Assembly: GCF_016522505.1 (NCBI RefSeq)
Contig: NZ_JAEHOH010000009.1
Span: 124,001-188,000, forward strand
DNA from: Leucobacter chromiisoli
Lineage (GTDB): Bacteria > Actinomycetota > Actinomycetes > Actinomycetales > Microbacteriaceae
Length of the DNA: 64,000 nucleotides
Direction: 5' to 3'
Shown: in pieces, positions 17,101-25,224 of the stretch
Layout: each line of letters begins with the position of its first letter
Position numbering within the stretch: position 1 is the first letter of the stretch
The notes under the pieces: generated by a model
The model's input: only the letters and a program-made list of their open reading frames with translations
What the model was told of the DNA's origin: nothing
The model's database searches: none
Position numbers and translations under genes: made by a program

Positions 17101-17666
17101 GCGGCAGGCTTTCGCGCCCGCACCACCCGTGGGCCCGAGGACGCGCCCTCTGGAGGCGCCTGCTCGCCGGAATCGCAGGAGGCGGGCTGGTCCTGTCGGT
17201 CGCGCTCAGCACGGCCCGGCCGGTCGAGCCGGTGGAGGCCGCCTGGACGCACGACCAGCGCGCCGCCGCGGGGACCGTGAGCGCCGCGGCGCTCGCGTCC
17301 CCCGCGGAGTACCGGTGCGCGAGCGGAGGCAACTTCGTGACGGGATGGACCGCCACGCTGAGTTGGAAGGAGGTGACGGGCGCCACCGGCTATCGGCTTC
17401 GCGTCTGGGATCCCGCTGCCTCGCAGTGGGTGCGCAGCGATCTGCTGACCGGTACCGGCATCACCTTCAGCAACGGCCTGCTCGGAGGCCTGCTGGGAGG
17501 GCTCCTGGGCGGCCTGCTCGGCACCCTGCTCGGGGCGGCCGGCAGCACGGCCGACATCTACGTCGAGGCCGTCCGCGACGGCACGAACTGGGTGTCCGCC
17601 CCGGGCGGGCCCCTGAAGATCGCCCACAAGGTCTCCCTGCTGGGCCAGAGCTACGAGTGCGGATGA
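17097..17666 (+). CDS. Exported protein with Gly/Leu tandem repeat, SipW-module partner
   Basis: 189 residues; the ATG overlaps the peptidase stop (ATGA). The N-terminal signal (LLAGIAGGGLVLSVALSTA) is followed by EAAWTHDQRAAAGTVSA, again resembling the SipW-type cleavage region. A fibronectin-III-like half domain (ATLSWKEVTGATGYRLRVWD) is interrupted by four to five copies of GGLL (17481-17540), a hydrophobic glycine zipper of about 20 residues. The domain then resumes with DIYVEAVRDGTNW. No family is recognised. Position and signal suggest a third surface subunit of this module. Confidence 0.75.
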   Translation: MSGRLSRPHHPWARGRALWRRLLAGIAGGGLVLSVALSTARPVEPVEAAWTHDQRAAAGTVSAAALASPAEYRCASGGNFVTGWTATLSWKEVTGATGYRLRVWDPAASQWVRSDLLTGTGITFSNGLLGGLLGGLLGGLLGTLLGAAGSTADIYVEAVRDGTNWVSAPGGPLKIAHKVSLLGQSYECG

Positions 17667-17704
17667 GGCGACGCGCGGGTATCGCCTGCGGATGACGCGG
17701 GGCG

Positions 17705-17765
17705 AACCTCAGAGTCGAGAACCTCAGAGCCGAGAGCATCAGAGCCGAGAACCTCGGGAGTCGAG
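17705..17765. repeat. 15-bp tandem repeat across the menC stop codon
   Basis: Four units at 17705, 17720, 17735 and 17750 (AACCTCAGAGTCGAG, two close variants, and a 16-bp last unit). The repeat begins outside menC and runs into its last codons, so it has rewritten the C-terminus (SRGSRL). Confidence 0.85.
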
Positions 17766-18944
17766 AACCGCGCGGCACCGCGCGATCCGCTCCCGCCACC
17801 AGGCCTCGCGCTCGGGTGACGCCGCGTAGCGGTCGAGCAGTTCGGGATCCAGCGCGGGGCGCCGTACCCGGAGCCGGCCGTCGACCGGCACGAGCGGGTC
17901 CGCGGCGACGTCGCCCTGCAGCAGCGCGACCGTGCCCAGACCGCATGCGCCCGCGAGCAGGTGCTCGGGAAGGGCCGCTGCCAGGCGCAGACCCATCGAG
18001 ATCCCGGCCGAGGTGTCGAGGGCGCTCGACACGACGACGGGCAGGCCCGCCTCCTCCACGATCCGGAGGGCCCGGCCGACGCCGCCGAGCGGCTGCGCCT
18101 TCACGACGAGCAGATCCGCGGCGCCCGCGCGGGCGACGGCCAGAGGATCCTCCGCCTTGCGCACGCTCTCGTCGGCCGCGATGCGCACGAGCGGGGAGCG
18201 ACCAGCGGACGCCGGGAACGCGGCGTCGGCCAGGAAGCCGGGCTCCTCGGCCCGTTCGCCCTCGGCCCGTCGGCCCTCGGCCTGTCCATCGTCGGCCCGC
18301 CGGCCCGTCGTCAGCCGATGCCGCAGCTCGACCAGCTCGGGCACGGTGACGCACGGCTGCTCGGCGTAGTCGAGGTCGAACTCGGAGAGAGTCCGCAGCG
18401 CGTGCGCCGCCTCGTCGACCGTCCAGCCGCCGTTGGCGTCGATCCTGATCAGCGCGTCCTCCCCCATCGCCTCGCGCACGGCGCGCACGCGGGCGATGTC
18501 GTCGGCGAGGCTCTGGCCCCGCTCGGCGACCTTCACCTTGGCGGTGGTGCACCCGGGGAAGCGGGCCAGGATCCCCGCCACCTCCTCGGCCGCCACGGCG
18601 GGGACGGTCGCGTTCACCGCGATCGTGTCGCGCAGCGGCGGGGGCGCCTCCCCCCAGCCGAAGTCGAGCGCGGCGGCGAGCCAGCTCGCGGCCTCGGCGT
18701 CGTCGTACTCGGGGAACGGGGAGAACTCGCTCGGCCCTCGCGGGGCGTCGAACACCACCGCCTCACGCACCTCGATGCCGCGGAACCGGGTGCGTGTCGG
18801 GATCGCGACCACCCGCGCCGCCGACAGCACCGCGTCGATCGGGGGGAGCGTCCCGCTCTCCGGTGCGGTCGCGGGGGTGCGCGCGGCGGGGGTGTCGGCA
18901 GGGACGGGCGTGGGCGTGCGCTGCGGATCGGTGATGCTCGCCAT
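17739..18944 (-). CDS. menC: o-Succinylbenzoate synthase
   Basis: 401 residues, enolase superfamily. It dehydrates SHCHC to o-succinylbenzoate in menaquinone synthesis. Barrel residues are present: KVKV, RIDANGGW (Asp), YAEQP (Glu), ADES (Asp) and VVKAQPLGG (Lys). A 30-40 residue insert between the Glu and Asp strands contains four pentapeptide repeats (GRRAD, DGQAE, GRRAE, GERAE) encoded by 15-bp DNA repeats at 18247-18306. It is divergent from menB with 106 bp between starts. Both starts are leaderless. Confidence 0.92.
   Translation of the reverse strand: MASITDPQRTPTPVPADTPAARTPATAPESGTLPPIDAVLSAARVVAIPTRTRFRGIEVREAVVFDAPRGPSEFSPFPEYDDAEAASWLAAALDFGWGEAPPPLRDTIAVNATVPAVAAEEVAGILARFPGCTTAKVKVAERGQSLADDIARVRAVREAMGEDALIRIDANGGWTVDEAAHALRTLSEFDLDYAEQPCVTVPELVELRHRLTTGRRADDGQAEGRRAEGERAEEPGFLADAAFPASAGRSPLVRIAADESVRKAEDPLAVARAGAADLLVVKAQPLGGVGRALRIVEEAGLPVVVSSALDTSAGISMGLRLAAALPEHLLAGACGLGTVALLQGDVAADPLVPVDGRLRVRRPALDPELLDRYAASPEREAWWRERIARCRAVLDSRGSRL
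18247..18306. repeat. menC: In-frame 15-bp tandem repeat inside menC
   Basis: Four exact-period units at 18247, 18262, 18277 and 18292, consensus TCGGCCCGTCGGCCC. They encode a hydrophilic pentapeptide repeat between active-site strands, absent from the usual fold. Confidence 0.85.
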
Positions 18945-18956
18945 GCCCCGAGTCTA
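18945..18956 (-). promoter_or_regulatory. menC: Leaderless -10 of menC
   Basis: On the minus strand TAGACT (complement of 18951-18956), six bases, then the ATG at 18944. A CTGACC-like -35 lies about 16 bp upstream. Confidence 0.5.
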
Positions 18957-19038
18957 CGGATCCCTCAGTGGTGGTCAGGGGTGTTCTCGCGGTCGGAGGC
19001 CTCCCTCCGCGCCCCGACTCCGGGGTGCGATCCACCCG

Positions 19039-19050
19039 TAGGCTGGGGGC
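19039..19050 (+). promoter_or_regulatory. menB: Leaderless -10 of menB
   Basis: TAGGCT (19039-19044), six bases, then the ATG at 19051. No Shine-Dalgarno sequence other than the G-rich gap itself. Confidence 0.5.
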
Positions 19051-19980
19051 ATGACAGATCAGGGCGCGGTGCAGCAGGTTTCGGACATCTTCGATCCCGG
19101 GGAGTGGGAGGTCGCCCCCGGCGCCGATCGCTACACCGACATCACCGCTCACCTCAGCCTCGACGGCCGCATCGCGCGCATCGCGTTCGACCGGCCCGAG
19201 GTGCGCAACGCCTTCCGGCCGCACACCGTCGACGAGCTCTACGACGCCCTCGAGCGCGCTCGGGTGAATCCCCGCGTGGGGGTCGTGCTGCTCACGGGCA
19301 ACGGACCGAGCCCCAGGGACGGCGGCTGGGCGTTCTGCTCGGGCGGCGACCAGCGCATCCGCGGGCGGGACGGCTACAAGTACTCGGACTCCGAGACGGC
19401 GGTCGGCCCGGAGGCGCAGGCCCGCGCGGGGCGCCTGCACATCCTCGAGGTGCAGCGGCTCATCCGCTTCATGCCGAAGGTCGTCATCGCCCTGGTCCCC
19501 GGCTGGGCGGCCGGAGGCGGCCACTCGCTCAACGTCGTCTGCGACCTCTCGATCGCGAGCGCCGAGCACGCCCGCTTCAAGCAGACCGACGCCGACGTCG
19601 GCTCCTTCGACGCCGGCTACGGCAGCGCCTACTTCGCCCGCCAGATCGGGCAGAAGAACGCCCGGGAGGTCTTCTTCCTCGCCCGGGAGTACTCCGCGCA
19701 GCGCGCCTACGAGATGGGCGCCGTGAACGCGGTGGTGCCGCACGCCGAGCTCGAGGCCGCCGGCATCGAGTGGGCGCGCGAGATCCTCGGCAAGTCGCCC
19801 ACCGCGATCCGGATGCTGAAGTACGCCTTCAACGCGGTCGATGACGGGCTCGTGGGCCAGCAGCTCTTCGCGGGCGAGACGACGCGCCTCGCCTACGGCA
19901 CCGATGAGGCGGTCGAGGGGCGCGATTCCTTCCTCGAGAAGCGCGATCCCGACTGGACGCCCTTCCCCTACCACTACTGA
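19051..19980 (+). CDS. menB: 1,4-Dihydroxy-2-naphthoyl-CoA synthase
   Basis: 309 residues, crotonase fold. It ring-closes o-succinylbenzoyl-CoA. Family-specific blocks are present: AFCSGGDQRIRGRDGYKY, VPGWAAGGGHSLNVVCDLSIAS (oxyanion hole), QTDADVGSFDAGYGSAYFAR and a C-terminal KRDPDWTPFPYHY. It is the first of the rightward men genes and precedes menE. Confidence 0.95.
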   Translation: MTDQGAVQQVSDIFDPGEWEVAPGADRYTDITAHLSLDGRIARIAFDRPEVRNAFRPHTVDELYDALERARVNPRVGVVLLTGNGPSPRDGGWAFCSGGDQRIRGRDGYKYSDSETAVGPEAQARAGRLHILEVQRLIRFMPKVVIALVPGWAAGGGHSLNVVCDLSIASAEHARFKQTDADVGSFDAGYGSAYFARQIGQKNAREVFFLAREYSAQRAYEMGAVNAVVPHAELEAAGIEWAREILGKSPTAIRMLKYAFNAVDDGLVGQQLFAGETTRLAYGTDEAVEGRDSFLEKRDPDWTPFPYHY

Positions 19981-20039
19981 GCCGGGTCGCGCCGGTGCCG
20001 CGCTAGTGCCGGCGCCGGTGGCACGTCGTGTCCGTAGTC

Positions 20040-20106
20040 CCCTTCAGCTCGTCAGTAGGTGCTCCCTATCGGGGTGCCAGGCAGCACCTACTGACGAGCT
20101 GAAGGG
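20040..20106. repeat. Long perfect inverted repeat (palindrome family A)
   Basis: 24-bp perfectly complementary arms (20040-20063 and 20083-20106) around a 19-bp loop. The arm interior TCAGCTCGTCAGT is shared with the palindromes at 32013 and 33069. It sits just after menB and ends six bases before the menE -10 box, so it could act as a menB terminator. No T-tract follows. Confidence 0.9.
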
Positions 20107-20111
20107 CGGAG

Positions 20112-20123
20112 TAGCCTGGAGGG
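20112..20123 (+). promoter_or_regulatory. menE: Leaderless -10 of menE
   Basis: TAGCCT (20112-20117), six bases, then the GTG at 20124. The -35 region would fall inside the right arm of the preceding palindrome. Confidence 0.45.
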
Positions 20124-21317
20124 GTGACTTCGCCGAACGGTCTCCGCGCCATCCCGACCGACGACCGGGCCTGGCTGCACGCCGCGCTCGCCGACGCGCT
20201 CGCGGGCGGTGCGCCCGTCCTGCCCGTGCCGGCAGACACTCCGCCCGAGACCGTCTCCGCGGTCCAGGGTGCAGAGCTGCCGCAGGGTGCGGCTCTCGTG
20301 ATCCGCACGTCGGGCTCGACCGGCACGCCGAAGTCGGTGGCCCTCTCCGCGGACGCCCTGCGCTCGAGCGCGGAGGCCACCCTCGAGGAGTTGGGAGGAG
20401 CGGGCCAGTGGCTGGTATCGCTGCCGACGAACCTCATCTCGGGCGTGCAGATGCTGGTGCGCAGCATCGTGGCCGGCACCGAACCCGTGTTCGCCCCCGA
20501 CCGCTTCGACCCGGAGGCGCTGCTCGAGCGTGCCGAGGAGCTCGACGAGGGGAGGCGCTACGTCTCGCTCGTGCCGGTGCAGTTCACCCGACTGCTCGAC
20601 CTCGCCGCTCGGGATCGCGACGCGGCCGAGGCGCTCCGCCGCTTCGACGCGGTGCTGGTCGGGGGCCAGGCGATGACGCTCGATCTGCGGCGCCGGGCGC
20701 ACGAGCTCGGCGTCCCGCTCAGGCGCAGCTACGGCATGACGGAGACCGCCGGGGGGTGCGTCTACGACGGCGTCGAGATCGGCGACACCCGGGTCCGCAT
20801 CCGCGGGGGCGAAGTGCAGCTGGCCGGCTCCGCGCTCGCGCTCGGCTACGTCGGCGATCCGGCCCGCACCGCCGAGCGCTTCATCGAGGAGATCGGTGCG
20901 GATGGCGCCGGCAGCCGGTGGTACCGCACGGGAGACGCGGGGGAGCTGCTCGGGGGCATGCTCACCGTCACCGGCCGCCTCGACCGGGTGATCGTCTCCG
21001 GCGGCGTGAACGTCTCCCTCGACGAGGTCGAACGCGCGGCGCGGGAGCACGCCGGCTGGTCGAGCGCGGTCGCGATCGGCTCCGAGCATCCCGAGTGGGG
21101 CGAACGCGTAACGCTCGTCGTCGAGACGGAGGAGGGGGCGGCGGGCTTCGACGAGGTCAAGGCCGCGATCCGGGAGCGCCTCGGCCCCGCCGCCGCTCCC
21201 GTCTGGGTTACGGAGACCGATCGGATCCCGCGCCTCGCGGGGGGCAAGCCCGACCTGCCGGCGATACATGCCTGGATCGGCATGCTCCGCGCGAGCTTCA
21301 AGCAGACCGGCGCGTAG
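20124..21317 (+). CDS. menE: o-Succinylbenzoate-CoA ligase
   Basis: 397 residues, ANL superfamily, compact form. It activates o-succinylbenzoate with ATP and CoA. Motifs: VIRTSGSTGTPKSVALS (P-loop), RRSYGMTETAGGCVYDG, WYRTGDAGE, GRLDRVIVSGGVNVSLDEVE (hinge) and DRIPRLAGGKPDLPAI with the catalytic Lys. At under 400 residues it is shorter than most AMP ligases but normal for actinobacterial MenE. Confidence 0.92.
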   Translation: MTSPNGLRAIPTDDRAWLHAALADALAGGAPVLPVPADTPPETVSAVQGAELPQGAALVIRTSGSTGTPKSVALSADALRSSAEATLEELGGAGQWLVSLPTNLISGVQMLVRSIVAGTEPVFAPDRFDPEALLERAEELDEGRRYVSLVPVQFTRLLDLAARDRDAAEALRRFDAVLVGGQAMTLDLRRRAHELGVPLRRSYGMTETAGGCVYDGVEIGDTRVRIRGGEVQLAGSALALGYVGDPARTAERFIEEIGADGAGSRWYRTGDAGELLGGMLTVTGRLDRVIVSGGVNVSLDEVERAAREHAGWSSAVAIGSEHPEWGERVTLVVETEEGAAGFDEVKAAIRERLGPAAAPVWVTETDRIPRLAGGKPDLPAIHAWIGMLRASFKQTGA

Positions 21318-21504
21318 GGCTCGGATGCCGCGGGGCGCAGTCCGAGGTCTTCCGATGAAAGCCCGGGATGCGACCCTCTGCGGGCGCGGAATCGGCCGGC
21401 GGGCCCGAACTAGACTGATTCGGGATCGGGGATCGGGGATCCGGCGAACGGCCCGGGCGAGATGGCCAGGGATCCGGCGAACGGCGAACGAGGAAAGAGG
21501 CAAG
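21318..21504 (+). promoter_or_regulatory. menA: menA promoter and repeat-containing leader
   Basis: A TAGACT box near 21411 could be the -10. The leader contains a 17-bp direct repeat (GGGATCCGGCGAACGGC at 21436-21452 and 21469-21485). An AAAGAGG ribosome site precedes the GTG at 21505. Confidence 0.4.
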
Positions 21505-22497
21505 GTGGGAGAGAGGAACTCCGGGAGGGCTTCCGGGGCGGCGCGGGATCGGCGCAGATCGGGCAACCCGGCGGTGCGCGCCGCAGCCGAGCGGCGGGCG
21601 GAGGCGGGAGCCCCGCCCCGCATCACCTGGCGCAACTGGGTGGGCGGTGCGCGCCTGCGCACGCTGCCGCTCGCCATCGCCCCGGTCGCCGCGGGGGCGG
21701 GCGTCGCGCACATGGTGCACGGTTTCTCCTGGACGCTCTCGCTGCTCGCTCTCGGCGTCGCGATCTTCCTGCAGATCGGCGTCAACTACGCCAACGACTA
21801 CTCCGACGGCGTTCGGGGTACCGACAAGTTCCGCGTGGGGCCGGCGAGGCTGACCGGCTCGGGGCTCGTGAAGCCGAAGCGGGTGCTCGTGACCGCGCTC
21901 GTCTTCTTCGGGCTGGCCGCGGTCTGCGGCCTGATCGCGGTCGTGCTGAGCGAGCGCTGGTGGTTCCTCGCCCTCGGCGTGCTCGCGATCCTCGCCGCGT
22001 GGTTCTACACGGGGGGCAAGCGCCCCTACGGGTACGCCGGCCTCGGCGAGGTCATGGTGTTCATCTTCTTCGGTCTCGTCGCCACGGTCGGCACCGTCTG
22101 GCTGCAGACCGACGTGCAGACCCAGGAGGCCTGGTTCGCGGGCGCGGGCGTCGGCCTGTTCGCCGTCGCGGTGCTCATCGCGAACAACGTCCGCGACATC
22201 GAGACCGACAGACTGGCCGGGAAGCGCACGCTCTCCGTGCGCATCGGAGATCGCGCCTCGCGGATCCTCTACGTCGTCTGCGTGCTGCTCCCCTTCGCCG
22301 TGCCCGGCATATTCCTCTTCGCGCATCCTGGGCTCGTGCTCACCTGGCTGGTGCTGTTCGCCGCGATCCCGTGCTGCATCATCGTGCTCTGGGGAAAGAC
22401 GGCGCGCGAGCTGATCGCGGTGCTCGGGCTGACGAGTCTCGCCGCACTCGCCTATGGCGCGCTGCTCGGGATCGGCTTCGGGTTCCCCATCCTCTGA
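21505..22497 (+). CDS. menA: 1,4-Dihydroxy-2-naphthoate polyprenyltransferase
   Basis: 330 residues, UbiA family integral membrane enzyme that prenylates DHNA with loss of CO2. It shows the two Asp-rich sites, NYANDYSDGVRG (about 93-104) and NNVRDIETDRLAGKRT (about 229-244), within nine membrane segments. The GTG at 21505 has a good ribosome site. The roughly 40-residue Arg/Ala-rich N-terminal tail before ITWRNWVGGARLRTLP is poorly constrained. Confidence 0.93.
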   Translation: MGERNSGRASGAARDRRRSGNPAVRAAAERRAEAGAPPRITWRNWVGGARLRTLPLAIAPVAAGAGVAHMVHGFSWTLSLLALGVAIFLQIGVNYANDYSDGVRGTDKFRVGPARLTGSGLVKPKRVLVTALVFFGLAAVCGLIAVVLSERWWFLALGVLAILAAWFYTGGKRPYGYAGLGEVMVFIFFGLVATVGTVWLQTDVQTQEAWFAGAGVGLFAVAVLIANNVRDIETDRLAGKRTLSVRIGDRASRILYVVCVLLPFAVPGIFLFAHPGLVLTWLVLFAAIPCCIIVLWGKTARELIAVLGLTSLAALAYGALLGIGFGFPIL

Positions 22498-22634
22498 GCT
22501 CGCGGGGCCGTCCTCAGGCGGCTCATGCACCTCATGCGAGCCGAGGCATCCACATCTGCGGTTTCGATGCGTCACCTGTGGAATCGACGTGGCAGCATGA
22601 GTGCATCTCGGGCAGAATGAGGAGTGTGCTGACC
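22498..22634. other. Spacer after menA
   Basis: Contains partly self-complementary GC-rich sequence (CATGCGAGCCGAG, then GTTTCGATGC) that may form an imperfect terminator. No clean stem and no recognised promoter for the next small gene. Confidence 0.3.
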
Positions 22635-22913
22635 ATGAGCGAACCCCAGACATGGACGATCATCGGCGTCTTCGCCGCCACGCTCGTCGGCATGGTCGCG
22701 CTGGTCTCGCAGCTGCTCACGCGGGGCCTGGCGGGGTTGCGCGACGAGATGGTGCTGAGGTTCGAGCATCAAGACGAAAGGATCGGCGCGCGGTTCGACC
22801 GCGTCGAGGATCGTCTGGACCGAGTGGAAGGGCGTCTGGACCGGATGGGAAAGCAAGTCGAAGATCTCGATCGGGATGTGCAGGCCATCTCCAAACGGGT
22901 GTTCCCCGACTAG
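22635..22913 (+). CDS. Small membrane-anchored coiled-coil protein
   Basis: 92 residues; the ATG at 22635 is preceded by GGAG (an alternative ATG lies 18 bases upstream). One membrane segment (about 7-30) is followed by a helix with an exact seven-residue repeat, RFDRVED-RLDRVEG-RLDRMGK, predicting a coiled coil. The function is unknown. Similar short proteins with an N-terminal helix and heptads occur widely as apparent trimeric membrane stalks. Confidence 0.75.
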   Translation: MSEPQTWTIIGVFAATLVGMVALVSQLLTRGLAGLRDEMVLRFEHQDERIGARFDRVEDRLDRVEGRLDRMGKQVEDLDRDVQAISKRVFPD

Positions 22914-22946
22914 GCGCTGCCTGCGCCGAGGCCGAGCCCGAGGCGC

Positions 22947-24083
22947 TCAATGCGCGGGGATGCGGAACGCCTCGGGCGGGGAGGCGATCCCGAGCGAGGC
23001 GTCGGCGAGAACGCGGCCGATGGCCGGCGCGAACTTGAATCCGTGGCCTGAGAAGCCGGCGCCCGCCGTGACGAGCCCGGCGCTGTCCAGCACGAATCGC
23101 CCCGAGGCGGTGGAGGTGTACGTGCAGCTGATCTCCTCCGCCGAATCGGGATCGAGGCCGGGGAACCACTCGGCGACGTAGGCGCGCAACTCGGCACGGG
23201 CCGCATCGCTCGCCCGGAACGGCCGGGCGTCCGGGTCGACGACGTCGCCGGTCATGTGGAAGCCGACCTTCACGCCCTCTCCGGGGGTCAGCATGCCGTA
23301 GACGTTGCCCCTGCGGCTTTCGGCTGCGCCGGCGAGAAAGTGATTGAACGAGGGCCACGCCTTCTCGGCGCCCGGCTCGACGACACGGGGAAGGACCGAG
23401 AAGTGGGCCGGGTGCTCCTCGGTGACGGTGAGCGGAGGCAGGGCGATCGAATCCGCGAGGAGCTGCCGGCTCCACGCCCCCGCAGCGACGACCGCTCCCA
23501 GGGCCTCGACGCGGAGCTCATCACCGGAGTCGGCGACCGCCGTGACGGCGACGCGGTCGCCGCGCTGCTCGATGCTGACGACCCGGTGTCCGTAGCGCAG
23601 CTCCGCGCCCTCCCGTACCGCCTCGCTCGCGAATGCGCGCAGTGCCGCCGCGGCGTGCACCCGGCCCGCGTCGCGGTTCACGAGCACGCCTCCGTCGAAC
23701 CGCATTCCGGGCCAGCGCCGCTCCGCCTCCCCGGCCTCGATCAGCTCGACCGCGGCTCCCCGTCTCTGCAGCGCCGCGTGGGCGCGCCCGACGGGGCCCG
23801 GATCTCCGTGGGTGACGAGTCCGCAGAGGGTCAGCAGTCGCTGCCCCGAGCTCGCCTCGAGTTCGCGCCAGAGCCCCAGCGCCTCGTCGTAGAGATCCAG
23901 GTAGTGGGGCTCCTCGTACGCGTTGTTCATGTTGCGGGTGGCCCCGTGAGATGCCCCGCGGGCGTGGCCCGGCGCGAAACGCTCGAGCAGCAGCACGCGC
24001 TCGCCCCGGCGGGCGAGCTGCCACGCGGATGGGAGGCCGATCGCACCGCCGCCGATGACGACGCGGTCGAACGTCTCGGGCAT
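22947..24083 (-). CDS. Sarcosine oxidase/N-methyl amino acid oxidase family FAD protein
   Basis: 378 residues. The N-terminal GGGAIGLPSAWQLARRG dinucleotide fold binds FAD. ISCTYTSTASGRFVLD contains Cys320, at the position of the cysteine that binds FAD covalently in monomeric sarcosine oxidase, and GAGFSGHGFKFAPAIG is the family C-terminal block. It oxidises an N-methylated or cyclic secondary amine to an imine with H2O2 release. GAGGAG lies before the ATG. It appears isolated within the men region and unrelated to it. Confidence 0.87.
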   Translation of the reverse strand: MPETFDRVVIGGGAIGLPSAWQLARRGERVLLLERFAPGHARGASHGATRNMNNAYEEPHYLDLYDEALGLWRELEASSGQRLLTLCGLVTHGDPGPVGRAHAALQRRGAAVELIEAGEAERRWPGMRFDGGVLVNRDAGRVHAAAALRAFASEAVREGAELRYGHRVVSIEQRGDRVAVTAVADSGDELRVEALGAVVAAGAWSRQLLADSIALPPLTVTEEHPAHFSVLPRVVEPGAEKAWPSFNHFLAGAAESRRGNVYGMLTPGEGVKVGFHMTGDVVDPDARPFRASDAARAELRAYVAEWFPGLDPDSAEEISCTYTSTASGRFVLDSAGLVTAGAGFSGHGFKFAPAIGRVLADASLGIASPPEAFRIPAH

Positions 24084-24159
24084 GACGGGCTCCTCGGGGT
24101 CGAGAGGGGTGGGTGCGCGTCGGGCGCGGGTCGGGCCGCGGAACGGCGCGACGCCAGTG

Positions 24160-24504
24160 CTACCTGACCTCGTCGGTCGGTCCGCGGGATCCGGAGGGGC
24201 TCGGGGAGTCGGGAGCAGCGGCGGAGCCGGGCGTCGCGGAGCCGGGGGCAGCGGAGGAGTCGATCGCCTCGTCCTCGGCGATGTCGTCGGCGGTGCGGTC
24301 CCGGTTGCGCCAGTCGTAGATGCTCTCCGAGGCGACGGTGCGCTGCCGGTGGAGGAAGATGACGGACAGGGAGAGGGCGACGAGGGTGGCGACGATGGCC
24401 GCAGCCCACCAGCTCCACCCGATCGCGTAGAGCACCGCGAAGGGCACCGCGAAGAAGACCAGGCGGAGCACGGTGTAGACGATCCAGGCGGTGCGCGTAT
24501 TCAC
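24160..24504 (-). CDS. DUF4229-like small membrane protein
   Basis: 114 residues from a GTG. Two closely packed membrane segments (VLRLVFFAVPFAVLYAIG and WAAAIVATLVALSLSVIFL) are followed by a short conserved-looking helix (ASESIYDWRNRDRTADD) and a disordered Ser/Pro/Ala tail. This matches the DUF4229 pattern often found next to menaquinone genes in actinobacteria. Its role is unknown. Confidence 0.7.
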   Translation of the reverse strand: MNTRTAWIVYTVLRLVFFAVPFAVLYAIGWSWWAAAIVATLVALSLSVIFLHRQRTVASESIYDWRNRDRTADDIAEDEAIDSSAAPGSATPGSAAAPDSPSPSGSRGPTDEVR

Positions 24505-24517
24505 GCCCCGGAGTCTA
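24505..24517 (-). promoter_or_regulatory. Leaderless -10 of DUF4229 gene
   Basis: Minus-strand TAGACT (complement of 24512-24517), seven bases, then the GTG at 24504. Confidence 0.45.
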
Positions 24518-24578
24518 CCGGTGGCTCCTGGGCGGGGGATGAGGGCTGGAGGGAGACTGGTCGCTCAGCTTGCGCCGG

Positions 24579-24591
24579 TAGCATTGGGGGT
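24579..24591 (+). promoter_or_regulatory. Leaderless -10 of PLDc_N gene and menD
   Basis: TAGCAT (24579-24584), seven bases, then the ATG at 24592. Confidence 0.5.
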
Positions 24592-25224
24592 ATGGTGCGA
24601 TTCGTGATCATCGGAATCGTCATCGCCGTGGCGTTCACCCTTTATTCGCTGGTGGATGCGGCGATGACCGATGGTGAGCGCGCCCGTGGGGTGAGCAAGC
24701 CCGTCTGGGTGATCCTGGTCGTGGTGCTCCCCGTCATCGGCGGTATCCTCTGGTTCACGATCGGCAAGGGCGAGGTCCCGCCGCCTCCCGCGAAGGCCCC
24801 TGACGACGACCCGCGATTCAGCGGGACGAAGATGTCGAGCATCGAACTCGACGAGCACGTGCGCGAGCTCGAGGAGCGGCTGCGCGAGCTCGACGAGGAG
24901 GTCTTCCCCGGCGAGACGGGCGAACCGGGACCCGGTCGCGCGTCGGCGCAGGGCGACGCGGGCGCGGCGACCGATCCGCGCGCCGGAGCGGGTGAGGACG
25001 ACGGCTCGGGATCCGGGCCCGACGCTCGTTCGGGATCCGGGCCCGACCACGGCGGTTCGGGATCCGACCGGAACGCCCGCCCGGGCGCCGGTGCGAGCGG
25101 AGGCGGCCCCGAGGGCGACGACCCCGCGGTCGACGACGCGGATCCGGGCTCCGATGCTCCGGATCCGGGGACGAGGCGCGAGGGCGGCAGCGAACTCGGC
25201 GATCCGCGGACCGACCGCTCGTGA
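24592..25224 (+). CDS. PLDc_N-domain membrane protein with acidic low-complexity tail
   Basis: 210 residues. Two membrane segments bracket the PLDc_N pattern (DAAMTDGERARGVSKPVWVI and IGGILWFTIGK). A short charged coiled region (VRELEERLRELDEEVFPG) follows. The tail of about 110 residues is rich in Asp, Gly, Ser and Pro, made of repeated GSGPD and PGxGxS blocks. menD starts within its stop codon (GTGA), so the two are co-translated. PLDc_N proteins of this kind are common beside menD in Microbacteriaceae-like genomes; the function is unknown. Confidence 0.78.
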   Translation: MVRFVIIGIVIAVAFTLYSLVDAAMTDGERARGVSKPVWVILVVVLPVIGGILWFTIGKGEVPPPPAKAPDDDPRFSGTKMSSIELDEHVRELEERLRELDEEVFPGETGEPGPGRASAQGDAGAATDPRAGAGEDDGSGSGPDARSGSGPDHGGSGSDRNARPGAGASGGGPEGDDPAVDDADPGSDAPDPGTRREGGSELGDPRTDRS

